Program-made: the position numbers and the translations under genes
The notes under the pieces: generated by a model
Database searches by the model: none
What the model was told of the DNA's origin: nothing
Seen by the model: only the letters and a program-made list of their open reading frames with translations
NCBI RefSeq assembly: GCF_000764305.2
Contig: NW_025932050.1
Span: 310,001-374,000 of the forward strand
Reading direction: 5' to 3'
Source of the DNA: Hyalella azteca
Lineage: Eukaryota; Arthropoda; Malacostraca; Amphipoda; Hyalellidae
Length of the DNA: 64,000 nucleotides
Part shown: piece after piece, positions 32,969-46,770 of the stretch
Layout of the letters: each line of letters opens with the position of its first letter
Numbering within the stretch: the first letter of the stretch is position 1

Positions 32969-35900
32969 ACAAAGTTAGGCTAAATCTAAAAAAAAATCAC
33001 CATATAATGCCGTGCCACAGGGCATCTGTTAGAATAAACATTTTCACTGATGAATGTGACTTCTTAATTTTGCATTATAAGGTGATGATAAATTGGATAC
33101 AAATTATTAGGCAAATAATAACAGAGTAGGATTTAGTGCATCTATCTTTGAATTGCAATACACTTCGCACTTATATATATTGTTTTATATTATTCTGAGC
33201 AAAGACATTTTGATACCTTTGGATGATAATTTGTGCTAAAATGGTCCCTCAAACTACAACCAACGTTTATTCCGATTCATTATCAACACGAAGTGCACAG
33301 AGCAGATATTAAATTGAGCGATACGAGCTCTCGACGGCAAATGGAAGTCCATGTATTACCGAAGCATGGTCAGTTTTTTGGTCGGCATTAGGCGCATAAG
33401 CACCTGTCTGACCAGTTCAGAACGACACACTCGTCTTGATATTGCGAGTGTCTGCGCTGTGGCATCTCTTTGCCTTATTAGTCCATGCAATCACTTGGTA
33501 TCAGACACTCGCTTGGAGATGCCCTATTTGATGGCTTCGGTAACTTGTCTCCAAGCCATCACTATCTATTAGAACTTCGCTTAATTAGTTAGCTTAAATT
33601 TGGGGCAGGTAACTAACATTAACATGGTGTTAATTTACTTCTGTACTAGTACGACTTCAAGTATTGTGGTCAAATTACTGACTATCATGGTCAGCTATGT
33701 TTCAAACGAAAGCGAAAATGCTCTTCAAAAGTGAATAGAAATTCAGAGCTACTGAACGAAATAAATGGTGGTGGTAGATCATCGCCCTGCATGATTCTAG
33801 GACAAATTTTCACAAAATGGCTTTGCCTAGAAGTTATTTCGCTCTGTTCAAAATGGAGACATGTGCAAAAGATTAATATTGCACGGGCGGAAAACCAACG
33901 CAATTAAATATTTTTCAAATTCTAGACATTGCTCAGCACCTCCGGGAACGATCGACATAAAGGCACTGTACGTAATTTATAATGACGATTAATTAGGGTT
34001 AAATTATAAGAATTCCTCAGCGCTTTTCTTGAGGCAACTCAAATGATTGGTTTTGCCGAGTAAAATATTTTTAGAGCCTCTGATTCCCTCCTTATAAAGA
34101 GCACAATAAATTACGCCGTTTGGCAGTGCTAATGTTCAATATTTTGTTTCAGTATGCCTAGGTTTTTGCACTCGTGATGACACATGAATACAGAAACGCA
34201 TGTGGCGTCTACTGCGAATATTTTGAGGGATTGAAGTTTAATTGGCATGCCATAGAACAAGGATTTGCTAACCGAGGTATAAAAATTACCCTATAATTTC
34301 AGCCTTCTTTTAACAATTACTGAACACATCAACACACTGGGTATGTACTTCTCAATATACCTAAATATGTAACAATGCACAATTTCTATATTTTTACCAG
34401 TGCACAATATGTTTAGTATATACGTCCTTTATGAATTTCTAACAAGACATGTTACATTTTTATAAATTAAAGGGAACCACCAGCGCCCGCCGTCGGCATT
34501 ACCCAGCACATTTCTCGAGTGTACCCAAATAGTTGCAGTGCTGGCGGCATGAGGCGAAGTTGCCAGAGTGCTGGACAGTGGGAGAGTTATGGACCGTGAC
34601 TTGCGTCGTCTTCTTGCCATCCCACTTTACATTACCGCTTCGTTCAACTCCTTCAGGCGTCCTTTGCCTTCGTACCGGCATGTTTGGATTCCATTTGACC
34701 AAATAACATGCCTTAATTTTCTATTATTCTAAAGAAAATAGTGATGTAATTTTTATGTTAGTTTGTTCTAGTTTGGGGATGTGCGGAGTGGAGTTGTGAT
34801 CGCGTTCGATTAATATTTTAATGGCTGGAAAGTGCGGTCGGCTGACCGACATCGTGGACGTGGATGGCATTTGCCGCCAAATGTACCGAGCAAAAAAGCC
34901 TTGCCGCATGAAGAGTGGAGAGCACAAGCGAAAGAAAGACGGACCGAAAAAAATATATATCAGTGCTTGTCGATTGGAGGAAGATAAATAGAAGAGTGAT
35001 TACCAAGCGACGGCCACGGATTGAAAAGACTGCCATTGTTCAGTGAGGTTGGAGTGCGTTCTGGCCTATGCTGAGCTTTGCATGAAAAATGACTTACTAA
35101 CATGATTGCCGCGCCTTGAAGAACATTGCTTTGTTAGGCTACCTTATGAAATCAGAGTCTTCATTTGTGAAGACGAACTGGTGCTTGAAAGAGTTGGTAT
35201 TTACTAGGAGCTCAAGGAGATCTAGGCGCGCAAAGTTTCTTTGTCAAGATTTAAATTATAAAAATTAAAATGAGAAATCAGTTATATATAGAAACTACAT
35301 AGTCTTCGGATAATGGGGATTTTTGAATGAGATAATCATATGTAGGATTATGTATTGAGACTCATATTTTAAAAGTTGATTAAGTGTTCTACCAAGAAAA
35401 AATGCATAACTGTGGCTGATTGATTCCGGCTTGTGATTGCATAATTACGAGCCCTGTGTTTTGAATTGAAACATATTTAATGGTTCACACCAATTGAATC
35501 TTTCAACATCATTTATTACTAATTATTTACTATGTGCTCTACAAATTTATTAATGCAATGCATAATAACTTTGTATAGAAATCAATTGCATTATATGTTA
35601 AAGATCTTATCGCGTTGTGCCTCGAACATTAGGGATATGAGTCAGATATATGGCAACAGAGATATACATTATATAACCTGCAAAACTCGTGATCCGAAGT
35701 GGCATAGATACTTTCTAATTAGCCGCATTGTAGAACAGAATAATATCCAACTTCCGAGAACCTTTTAACTTTAATATAATTCATTTTAATGGAAAGATTT
35801 ACCCATAACCTATTACCTTGAGGCAGCCAGTTAATAATGATTGTAATGCTGCATGGCAATTTATTTCCCTTTCACAATTGACTCATAAACCAAACCTCCA

Positions 35901-37075
35901 TGTTACCAAACTAAAGCACCTCTGTAAACCGTCATTGAACTCACCAAAATCGTAATATATTTTTCCGTCGAATGATATTATGTTCAATACGAGTATTATT
36001 AAACAATGCTTATAAATGATAACTACAGACCCTCTTAAGACAATATGCCAGTCTACATGGCTTCCACATTCTCTCAAGTTATTATCCTCAGTCTAAAGCA
36101 TTAAAATGCCATGAAACATGCATGATGCGATGATGTACCTGCAAAAGAAAATTGTCTAAACAAAAAATATAATAGGACATTTTCGGAGGAAATATCACGA
36201 TCAAAATTTTGTGATTTGCGAGAATTTCATGTCGAAATTGTTATTAAAAATCTGTGATTGTAGTTCAATTCTATTTAATTTAACGAGTATAATCACTTCT
36301 ATTCACTAAACAGAGTAAACACACTCCGCTTATTAATAATTTCCGATTATCACACACATTTTTTCTCAAAATAATGCAACAACTTGTTTTGAGAAAGAGT
36401 TTCGAATCTTTTTTTCTTTTTAAACCCTGTCTTTGGAGCATAAATTGAATATTAAATTATTTGATTATTATGTAAAAAACGTTTAACTTCATAGCGAGCT
36501 CGCATTTTCTCAAATAAATAATCAAGTTTGATACGGTTGAAAGTTGAAATTTCTCTAAAAAAACACATCACATGTTTTAATATTTAAATATTCATTTTGC
36601 AAGCCGAATGTTACTATAAAAAATCTGGAAAGCTCTTAGCACTTGCGCAATTTTTTTAGTAAAATTCTGCATACATTTAGAATCTTGGCTATTTTCTAAT
36701 GAATACTGAATGGTTTAGGCGTTCAGTGATTAGCGTGTAAATATTTCAGACGAGCGTGGCACTTGTCACACGACGCCAAGTGTTCAGAACCGCGCACATC
36801 CGTAAGCCGTCATACGAGGCAGCTAGCAGCATAAAAGAGTCCTTCATAGAGCAACCAAGTCTGCATATCGTCTTGGTGCGAGCACGTCAGGTGTGTCACG
36901 CTGTGTTTACGTGGTCTTTGTAGGGGTAACCTTCTTCATTGAAATTCCCATGCGTTCTATCGGTGGCCGTCCGTAGGCCAGGGATTAATCATCCTTGAAC
37001 TTCCAAAGCCATGCTTGCTTTCCTAAATTATGGGAACATGGCTTGCTTTGTGAGGATTTCTCACGCATAACTTAT
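32969..37075. other. Non-coding; GC-richer patches at 33.35-33.58 and 34.47-34.70 kb
   Basis: No gene is supported. At 34470-34700 frames of 47-67 codons are open on both strands at once, each with plausible composition, so strand and frame cannot be chosen. At 36130-36150 a strong minus-strand acceptor-like tract (TTTTCTTTTGCAG) is followed by only 14 open codons. The rest is AT-rich. Confidence 0.3.
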
Positions 37076-37171
37076 GCATCTTTAGAATCTTTTTTTACCT
37101 TCAAAACTAAAAATAAATTGATCGCATCTTTAGAATCTTTTTAACCTTAAAAAATAAGAATAAATTGGTTA
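37076..37171. repeat. 48-bp tandem duplication
   Basis: GCATCTTTAGAATCTTTTT starts at 37076 and again at 37124. The two copies stay similar to about 37171, with a few substitutions and short indels. Confidence 0.8.
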
Positions 37172-37346
37172 AGACCATACATATGGTATTTGTAAGGAAA
37201 CGTTGTGAGTCAAGAAAATGTAGAAAAGACGTAAATGATCATGCTTTGGCCAAATAAAAAATTATAATCAAGTAGATCACATGTAAATTTTGTAAACAGT
37301 TCGAGCCAAAGACGCGAGTAAGAGTTGCCACCTATCGCATGAGCCT

Positions 37347-38004
37347 ATGCGAGCTGATGAAGAACTGTATCGGCAGAAGGCACGAAGTGGCGCCCATGTA
37401 GTCAGTTACGAGGATATCATTAATAAACGTCTGAAGGATGGACATACCTCTCCTTCTTGGCTAAGGCTTATCATAGAGCGCTGCTCGGCCGGCATCCAGT
37501 ACACACTCAGTCTACATCGCAGCGCAAATATACTCGCCTGAGCCCATTGTCACTGGAACCGAGATTGATGAGCTTCAGAAAACGATATGCTGCTTAATTG
37601 CGAAGAGCTTTCTTGCGCACACACCATGCAAGGCAGAGGGGGACTGCTATGACCATTCATGCTCTTGGCATGATGGAAATGAGGTGCTATTTATGAATGC
37701 CTTAGATCGCGCATGTAAAGCTCGTATCGAAGAAGGAAATTAAGAGAGAAAATGGTTCACTAATTACGAAAGGAGAGTGAAAGATAATCGTGGACCTTTT
37801 GCCCATCATGATACGTGGAGAAAATCGGGGCAATATGAAAAACTATTTGACATGAACCAAAAATCTAAGGAAACGCCAAGTAAACCTGCCATGATTTTAG
37901 TGGAAAAGTTTGAAGACCAGTTTCATCATCAATTCAAAACTCGAACAAACGACTATATAAAGATGATAATTGATAAAGAAAATATTCATTGCATTCTGAA
38001 TTGA
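37347..38004 (+). pseudogene. Decayed gene-like frame, unknown protein
   Basis: A 64-codon frame from ATG 37347 (beginning MRADEELYRQKARSGAHVV) stops at 37541. An overlapping frame, offset by one base, is open from 37477 to 38004 except for TAA at 37741-37743. The pieces have balanced, charged composition. The second includes a cysteine and histidine cluster (around CKAEGDCYDHSCSWH) and then a lysine-rich, glutamine-rich end (FEDQFHHQFKTRTNDY). One frame change and one stop over about 218 codons suggest a decayed gene or transposon fragment. No family is recognised. Two unreported introns would be an alternative, though no good splice sites bracket the breaks. Confidence 0.35.
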
Positions 38005-39782
38005 TGGTGGAGCTGTCCTCCAAAATATTTTGAAGGAAATTAAGGGTAATCTGCTTAACGATTATTTTCTATTTGATTCTTTGTTTACTTGCGATTCACA
38101 CACACAATAGCTGAAAATATTTGAACTTAATAAATCATTCAGGAATATTTGGCCGGTATATGCCCTCAAAAATAAATCTAACTTTTTCGACTATATAAAA
38201 AAAGACAGATCATATACGAGATTGTCCGGTAGATTGAGGAAATTATACACATTTACAAATTTCCGTATGATATTGCTGTATTTTATTTACACTTCTGTAC
38301 AAGTCATCGCAATAGTTTCTTGAACTTTTTGAATATTTCTGAAGCTTATCAGTAGGTTCTTTCAATCAAACGGTCGATCACAGCTGTGGTTGTGCATTGG
38401 TGCACATTATACAACTGCGGTTTACATTGTGCAACCAATGGTGTATGTTGGACGACCTAAGGGTTACATTGAACAACCTCGGTTTTTCTTCTCTCGCACC
38501 TTTGATGTTTTCTTTTCCGTTTTTGCCTTTTGACTTTAGTTGGGCTTGAGCAAAAGGCTGACGCGGCAGTCGTTAGCGCAACCCTCCAAAGCAGGCAGCG
38601 AAAAAGCCTTAAAGCGGCATCACTGAAAGCCTGAGAGTAATGCTTACTCTTAAACAATGGAACTCCCGCCAATGTCAGACAATACGGTCAGCCTAAGCAC
38701 TTCTTTGCGAGGATAAGATTTGGCTATCATGCACTGTGAGATTTAATCGGTGTGAAATGGGTTCAGCATTAACAGAACTTTCGACCCATTTAATGAGCAA
38801 ACTATACAGTGTTGTGAGAAACGTTCTGTGTGTAGCGAATTTAACACAAATTTATTTCACCAAAACGAAATTCATATCGCTAATTGCTTAAATGCCTGAC
38901 ATTTGAATTTCTAGTGAATTATTTCGATATTACATAATTCATCTTTAAAATTTATCATAGCACTGCAAAGTGTTATGTAAGCAATGTTATTAATTAGCAG
39001 CTTCTGCATTCTACTGCAACATCAGCAGGTACCAGTGCAATTGAACAAAAAATGCAAGAATTGCAACGTCGATACAGTGTGCAAATGCAATTTTGCAGCC
39101 GCTGCCGCTGCCGAGGCAGCTGCACGAGCGCTCAGCTGCGGCATCTGATGTTAAAGCAGATGCCGGCAGAGGCGGCCTAGCAGGACATCACTGCTTTAGG
39201 TTCAGCTCCTGGCGCCTGAAAGAAATTTGGGTTTTATAATTTACCCTCTGGAAATGTTGTTTTTCCATAACATCACATGTACTTCTCGGAATATTTCCGA
39301 ATTTCGCATAAAATTCGCACAGTATAGTTTTCGATGAGAAAATATTAGAGTAAAATTATTAGTAGTTGACACATTATTGTTGATGGCTTCGCTACATTTG
39401 ACTACGAAACAGTAATGCCACATTTGACTTTGCTCCGTATAAGGCTCTGATATTGTTTCAGTATAACTTGGTTGACTTGATATGATGCCGATCAGCTATC
39501 GATATATTTAGATTTTTCCAGAGTTTTAAATGTCTCCATGTACCATAGTAATTTCTGCTTGTTTTTATTGTTAGCTTGGGAAGATGCTCCATATTTAATA
39601 ATATAGAGCGAATTACATCCCTCTTGAATTATATTATCTCAGCTTATTCGCTATGAGCATTTCCAGTTTGCTTATTGTTATTGGGTGCAATCGCCAATTC
39701 CATATAGAAAATATATCGATCAGCAATCGATATAATTATGTACTTTGTAAAATCAATTTTGCAATTTGTAAATCTTCTATTT
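38005..39782. other. Non-coding; CpG-rich hairpin patch at 39.09-39.2 kb
   Basis: AT-rich apart from 39090-39210, which has GCCGCTGCC repeats and an imperfect hairpin (GCGGCATCTG with CAGATGCCGGC). Around 38390-38480 short motifs GTGCA and CAACC recur in both orientations. No gene is supported. Confidence 0.35.
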
Positions 39783-40422
39783 TTACCTGCAAATACGATT
39801 CAATTTCATTACAAATGTAATACAACTTGTATAAAGCTTGCTTCTACATTCTGATATAATTTCTTTTTTTGCTATTATCTTTCCCTGCAAAAGTCTTGTG
39901 TTTTCAGGCGATGGAATACAGACATTGCCGACTGCCGCATTTCTGTGATTGATAACAAGAATGAGGCTGGAATGCTCTTCTGATTGATTAGCTTCTATCG
40001 AGGCCTTCGCGATCTCAAAGGTAAAAAAACGCTGAGTTAAGCCTAAGCCAAAGCTTAGCCATGCGGCGCAAGCACACAATTCATCAGACATCGATTCTAA
40101 AAAGTTTTCATGACGAAGTGAGATGTCAAATATTCGCATATAAAAAAAATATCGTTTAGAATGGTTATATATGCAATAATTCATTTCATGATTATTATTG
40201 TACAGTTTTCTTCATACTCGCATAATTTAATACAATCAAACATAAATCTATGTTCATAGAAAAACTCATGGGAATAAAAATTTCATGATATCTTAGAATG
40301 CGACGCACGAAAGATAAAATTTTGAATGCGTTCAACAGTGCCGGAGTTCCTGCCTTTATGGCTGCACAGGTCTTATCGCAGGTTGAGAAAATGGCCTTCT
40401 TCACTACCCTACCATTGACCAA
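39783..40422 (-). pseudogene. Two adjacent frames, possible exon or decayed gene
   Basis: Minus-strand frames 40422-40195 (75 codons) and 40184-39783 (133 codons) lie 10 bases apart in different phases. The second ends with TTTGCAG before GTAAAA, so its stop would fall just inside an intron. An acceptor-like GAAAACTTTTTAG lies within it at about 40103. The first part is basic and partly hydrophobic (LLNAFKILSFVRRILRY). The second has a short hydrophobic stretch (CACAAWLSFGLGL). Neither matches a family I know. A frameshifted old gene or a single exon starting near 40100 are both possible, and the lengths are within chance. Confidence 0.2.
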
Positions 40423-41954
40423 TAATCGAATATTCGATTAAAAGAACATTGTTACTAACGTCATAAAACCAGCCATGTGACTCATTTCGATCGACACACT
40501 CGGTCTGACCGATGGCCATCAAAATTAAGCTCGTCCTTGATAATATCACGGTAATATAAAACTCTTATGTCGACTACGGCCGCTTGGAGGCTCGTAGATA
40601 AGTTAGTCCTAATATAGAAAGTACAAGCAAAGCAGAATTACTGAGCTCATCGAGAAGCAGTTTATGATTCCGACGTCTCCATAATAAGTAGAAAATATTC
40701 CTGGGCTGGACTTGTTACTCTGTCGCCTCAAGTCGTAAAAAATCTCACTTGGTTGGATCAGGAAATTAAGCTTGCAATGGACGCGTCGTGATTGCAATGG
40801 ACGTCGAGTGTGATTGATAGATAAAGAACGTAGACGAAAGAGACGTTCTATTTCAACAAGAAATGAAAACTGCATCATAGGAGTTTATTTGATTAATTAT
40901 TTAACTTATCCTAAGCATATAATTGAAATAACTCAGCTATCCATGCAAGCTAAGAAACAGCAGCTAAATTACACCAAGAGTTTTCCGAGGCTTGCAGAAT
41001 GAAGACTGTTTTTTTTTCAGCAGCAAGCAGGATGAAGACGACGAATTATCGATTACATAATTAAATCAATCAGCGATTACGCAGGACAGTAATAAACCAA
41101 CTCGTGAGCGATGAAGTGCAATCAACACCAACGGCTGCCTATAGGTCCGAAAAATAAGAGCAGAAATGAAGCATAAAAAATCTTATTTTCCTGAAAATTT
41201 TGGGACAGTGTATATTCCAAAATTGAGATGAAAAATAAAGAATTGGCATTGTATTAGTTATTTCGTGAATTGATGGCTCTTTAATGTAATTTTTTTGGCT
41301 CATCAAGTGCAATTACGACAAAAATGCATGCTCATTTGATTTAGTCAATCATTATCATACACCATTCATCGTCATCTGTCGATCTTTATTTAAGAGGCGT
41401 CAATCGTCTAACGGTAATCGGTCATTAAATATGAATCATCTTTACCTTTAAATACTAGATGAAATTTCACAACATAAAAATGGTAATAATTTAACGACAA
41501 TGATGATTAATTTACATTAATAACTATAATGATAGATGCTGGATCGTAGATGCCTCAGGCCAAACTTTCAGCCTTTCAGATCACACATTTTATGTTATAT
41601 CGCCGTTCTACACAAAAGACGACCTTCCCTTCAAAATTTCCTTGAAAGCAACCACAATTATGACCCTAATGGACATACGCAGTTAAATCACCGTCCTTTT
41701 AATTATCTATCGCCAAATTGTAGCTACTAAAGACCAAGACCAATCTAATGACCAACACGAAATCAACTTCAGAAATAACAAAAGTTTTATTCGTCATGCC
41801 CGCTGAGTCAAGGATCAAAAGTCACGAAGAAACGGAGCCCGTATTTTCAGCAATTCTTTGTTAATATTGGAAGTCAACACTGCATGACCAGTGAGTGTAG
41901 CTTTGAACGTCATTTATGATGGCTCGTAAATCGACATGAGAGAACCACGTTTTT

Positions 41955-41978
41955 TTCCGTTCGCTGTAGCGAACGGAA
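41955..41978. repeat. 11-bp perfect hairpin TTCCGTTCGCT
   Basis: Arms 41955-41965 and 41968-41978 are exact complements with a 2-base spacer, preceded by a T run. It looks like a rho-independent terminator, but in this eukaryote-like context it is more likely a palindrome or element end. Confidence 0.85.
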
Positions 41979-44904
41979 CGCTCACTGCATGTTATAACTA
42001 AGAACTGTTACGTATGTCATAGCACAGCATGTTCTCCTGACTGACATGAGTGATTATCTCCTGCCTTAAAACATGCGCAACATGAACACATTCAAGCTTA
42101 AAAAGACACTTTTTTCAGTTGTCTCATGGATTCTAAATGAAGTAATGAATCTCGTTCTCCGTCCCATAATTTTTCAGTTACAAATGCACGGTTATATCGA
42201 TGGCCACTTATGTAGTTAATAACTTGGCTGCTGGTTTGAAAGGTCGTGACCTAGAGAACAATTAACGCATAATTAACAGTAAAGACCCACCTTGTTCTAT
42301 TAAAATTGTCATCTATTTATATTTTTCACATTTAGAAACAGTTTGCGGTGAGAGTAGGTTCAATGGTACCATCAACTGACCAAAGCGAGCGAAAAAAATG
42401 TGTGAATTCGCGATTTTATCGCTGCCTGCACGACCAGGAAATATATTCAGATATTTTTGTGTCTCAAAAAAAGTTTAGTAAATTCCCGGAAATCTTGCCC
42501 AAATTTGTTAAATTAAATTAATTACATGAACAACTCAAGAGTGTAATATATTCCAAAATTGTCAATCTATACCAAACTACGTTGCACTGCACACTGTGAA
42601 CAAAAATTTGATTCTAGGAAAATTTTCCCAAGCTGACTAAAAAAACGAAAATCGCCGTTAAACATACATCCAAATTTTTTAAAGATGTAAACATTTTTAA
42701 AGATCTCATGCAACTCCACATTTTTGAAAAGATTATAAACTCCGCATCTTTAAAGGAAGCTAATTGGTATATCAGTTACTTTAGACGTTGGATAATCAAT
42801 TATTGAGTGGTTTAATTCACAGAAAATGCTTTCCTTAACAAAATATGCGTCGGCCTCGACAGTTTAGTCATTTAATTTCGGGGCACAAGCTGTGCGAGTA
42901 TAGTAATGTTAACCGCAACTTCGTCGTTATCACAAATTAACGCAAGAATTTGCAAGCAAAGAAATTATTTTTATCGCCAAGAACATCCTTAGTGAGACGA
43001 AGCTTTGTCTAGAACAAAACATTTGCAATATATTTAATATGTTTGAGCGTTAGGGCACGTCATCATCATCAGGCAAAATTGCTCCTATACCCCTACAAAT
43101 ATCACATCACAAATACTTTGGATTTCTTCTAATTAGTTGTGCAAGATCATTCAACTTTGTACATGTTCTAGGAGTTGAGCTTCTCAAATAATTTTGCTTG
43201 CATAAGCTTAGCATCCTAACACTGTATGCATTGTTGAGATAATGTTTTATCGGCCCTTATTAGATGTTAACGAATTATTATTATTGTTACGTTGTGATTA
43301 TTACGATTTATTTGACGGTTATTCTATAATTTCTCCGATATATATAGATATTTATTATTATTTGGCTGTTCATAAAACAAAATTTTTGCAGAGGCTTTTT
43401 GTATTCGACCAACTCGGTATGTTCGCGAATATGAACAAGACGATTAGTCGATTTCGCGAAATCAGTACCTTACATTGAAGCCTATGTGATTTTTAAATAA
43501 ATAACATTCAGTACCGTAATCGCTCATAAATTAATATTCATACTAAGTAAAAAATCTAAAATTGTCATTAATATATTCTTTTGTGAGCATATCCTCAGAA
43601 AAAGATTGTATGCTAGAGTGGCGACCGTAAACAGTCAAGTGGCCTAGGATCGACACAGCCGACGCATGATTGGACAAAATTTCATCCTCGAGAGAAGGGT
43701 TGGGGAGGCAGGGGTGTCGAGTTGCTGAGGGTCGCTGCGGTTGAGTTCTTTCTGGTCCGCACGTCAGGTGCGGTGGGCTTCAGTTGGCTTCCAGATGGTG
43801 GTGAGGTTGGGCGTCGCGTTTTGTGGTTGCAGTGAGATCACCAGCGCCGACACGTTGCCCCTCCCACTCTCGAGTCTTGAACGACGCAACTTGGGTTGTG
43901 ACAATTGAAATACCAATTTTGCTTGCACCGAAAAGGAACAATCGCACGGAAAATTGCTGGACAATAAAAAGAATTCTAGAAAAGTTGGGATGAATATAAT
44001 CGAAATCGGATATAGATTTCTAAACGAAAGTGTGGAATCATCTAACATTATTCATGCATCACTTGATCAAGCCGGTGCTTGTGAATTACAAGTGAATGAG
44101 ATGAAGTTAATTGTGATCGAATGAACTGAGAAGAAACAAGCACTTCCACCATTCTTTTACTTCTAAAACTATAAGTTCGTTAGTAATTTTTTCTGATCAA
44201 GAAGTTTTTTCAGCTCGTACCGTAGCTCGGATAGTGTCATTCGAATGATCTTATCATATCTTTCACAAAGATTTTGATACGAAACGTGAGCCAAAAAGTT
44301 ACTAAAAATTTGGAAACGCGGGAAATTTCCCGAGAGCTTTCAACTAATACCAGTTATACCTCGGTAAGGCTGCAGAACGTTGTTTCGAAGTAAAATGTCT
44401 TCTCGGTTTTGCAGCATAAATTCGCTAGGAATTATTCAAGCGTTGACGTACTAGAGAAGTTGCAGAATACAAAGCTCGGTTGGGCTTCATGTAAACTTCT
44501 GGCCAAGTTCATACAAGCAATCAAGTTTTGAAAAAGAAAACTACCTCTTTAATTTTTCCTTATCCTAGAAAGTGTTGAAATAAGTTCTCCCATCCACAAT
44601 GTATTCAATTTCTCTCCACTCCAATGATGCCAAACCATTAACTAAATTTCTGAAGTCTTGAGCAATTCGTGTCTCGATGTAAGATACCAAAAAAATTCAC
44701 TGTGCTTCATAGAAAAACTTTACCGTTACGCAAGAAGTTCACAAAATAGCAAATAAATTTAAGATACGCTTTTTAATTTCGCCATCAAGTGCTACACGCG
44801 CAGAAACTACACGCCCCGCCCTGCGTGTGACGTCAAAGTCGTTACAGAGACGACCGCCTCCAGCGACGCCTGAAGATCCTCAACAAATTGAGGTAGGTTC
44901 AATT

Positions 44905-44937
44905 CATGGTTGAATTAATACTATTAGTTCAACCATG
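44905..44937. repeat. 10-bp inverted repeat CATGGTTGAA
   Basis: CATGGTTGAA and TTCAACCATG are separated by 13 bases, and GTTCAATT lies outside on both sides as a direct repeat. Confidence 0.8.
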
Positions 44938-45999
44938 GGTTCAATTGTTCTGTGTAGAAAGTGCTTTACCATTCATAACCTACCAGAACTATGACGAAGA
45001 ATTAACGTTTATCTAACGTTATGTTAACAATATCAACTCGTAATCAACATTGTCTCAACGTCATTTGACGGAGAGAAAACGGCTTCCAAATGCATACCTT
45101 CATTACAGGTTATTACACAAAGTCTGTATTTGCGGAAAAAATGTCATTTATGTCTTATCAAAATGTCTACATATGTCTTTGATTCATCACAACTAACGCT
45201 TGTTCAGTATTGAAAATGCCGTTCATTGATATTGTTCCGAATTTTTTTAATCATTGAATTTGTTCAGAATTATGTGCGTATTAAATATTATTAATTATCG
45301 TGATCAACCAATGTGAAAGAATGAATAACCAATTCCACTTAGTTTTGAATCATATTAAATTCTTCATGCGTAATTACTATAGGCATGAAATTGTAAGCAG
45401 CGATAGATTTTAGGTGATCAAATTTGTCGCTCACAATAGAATAACAATAAGATTGTTTTTGTTGAGATATGATGTGTCCCATTCGTCTTCATTCTGAGAC
45501 GCTGAAAATCAAGGTAAGTGCAGAGAGAAATGTTTCTCGAAGCTCCATTTCCATACATAACATTGACTGAAAATTCTTGTTAAATGCATCTTTACGTTGT
45601 ATATTGAATTATTTAGTTTCATTTTCACATGATATGGTCGCAATCTGTATTGAACCTAATAAAAATAACCATCGTACCATAAATTCTACTGTCTTGTATT
45701 TAGAACAAAATTTATTTAGTTCTAAAAGCATTCAGCAATAGAGAACAATATCGGCACCTATACAAAATTTTCATGGTGGCTAATCAATCCGAACATACTT
45801 AACTGCTCAGCGGTTTCTTTGCATGCACCAATAATATTATTGACGTCTAATACTTTTTCCAATAAGATATTCCTCACCAAATTCAGTTCACCATCAACTT
45901 ATTTTTGGTGAGAAATTGTTAATTTTTAAATTACTAATTTTTGCGATAGTCACTGCATTACCATTCGTATATAGGTACTGTCAATATACTTCAATACTA

Positions 46000-46076
46000 T
46001 ACTATATAATATATATAGGTTTATGTATATACTTGTACTATATACTATATACTATAGGTGTATGTATATACTTGTA
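46000..46076. repeat. 39-bp-spaced TA-rich duplication
   Basis: TATGTATATACTTGTA occurs at 46022 and 46061 within a TATACTATA-rich tract. Confidence 0.75.
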
Positions 46077-46200
46077 ATTTATAGTGACATAGATAAGCCT
46101 AAAAAAGCCGCAAAAAGAATAACCTTGATGTTCAGATGCACGTCATACGCTTTGAAAAAATCACTTTTTCGCAATAAATCCTTGACATAAAAGCTTGCAG

Positions 46201-46282
46201 CGCAAAGTATAAGCGCGCTGCCCTGGAGACCTCAACTTGCATCAGAGACTGATCTATTTTCCACCTCATCGGTACGCTCAGG
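46201..46282 (+). CDS. Candidate plus-strand exon, unknown
   Basis: A plus-strand segment bounded by AAGCTTGCAG on the left and CAGG before GTGAGTGAC on the right (a very good donor). One frame is open throughout, reading QSISALPWRPQLASETDLFS and on, after two carried bases. The acceptor has a weak pyrimidine tract. No protein is recognised and no partner exon was found in phase. Confidence 0.18.
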
Positions 46283-46770
46283 GTGAGTGACGAGTAAAAA
46301 AATTATTGGTTTTAATCCGTACGATACTGAACCAGTTTAACTAATGGAAAACTCAGGTAAGCTCATTGATGTCTTACTGTACTCATACCTACTAGTTTCT
46401 CGCTGCTTTTGTATATGCGTTGTTATGACTTATCGAGCACAAGCATAATTATCGGGATGAACATCATTTATTAACTTATGGAATATGCTCATGAGTAAAA
46501 CCGAATGTGTATACATAATATGTGAATTTGAAATCGTCATCTTTAAGATTCTTATTATTCTTATACAAATTCGTCTTTTATGATGAGAAAATGAACATCG
46601 CGCCAGACTTTGGAAAGATTGGATTTTTCTGATGAAATCCTAGTACAAAAATTACACTTAAATCATTTTACTATAAAAGAATATGACTCATACAGTAATG
46701 TGGGTAGTTTAATTATAACTATATATATACTCGAACAAAGAAGGGTTTGACTTAGTTATGGACATTTAGC

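Larger units (their letters stand above)
40423..46195. other. Non-coding; CpG-rich patch at 43.62-43.90 kb
   Basis: No gene is supported over most of this stretch. At 43620-43900 the composition is CpG-rich and several frames are open; a 94-codon minus frame (44048-43764) runs into it. It may be a promoter or first exon, but its orientation is unclear. Two clean inverted repeats lie at 41955-41978 and 44905-44937 and are listed separately. Confidence 0.3.

Noticed and set aside
41940..41980. Hairpin beside a T run as a rho-independent terminator
   Set aside because: The rest of the window is not bacterial, and the T run precedes rather than follows the stem on the plus strand.
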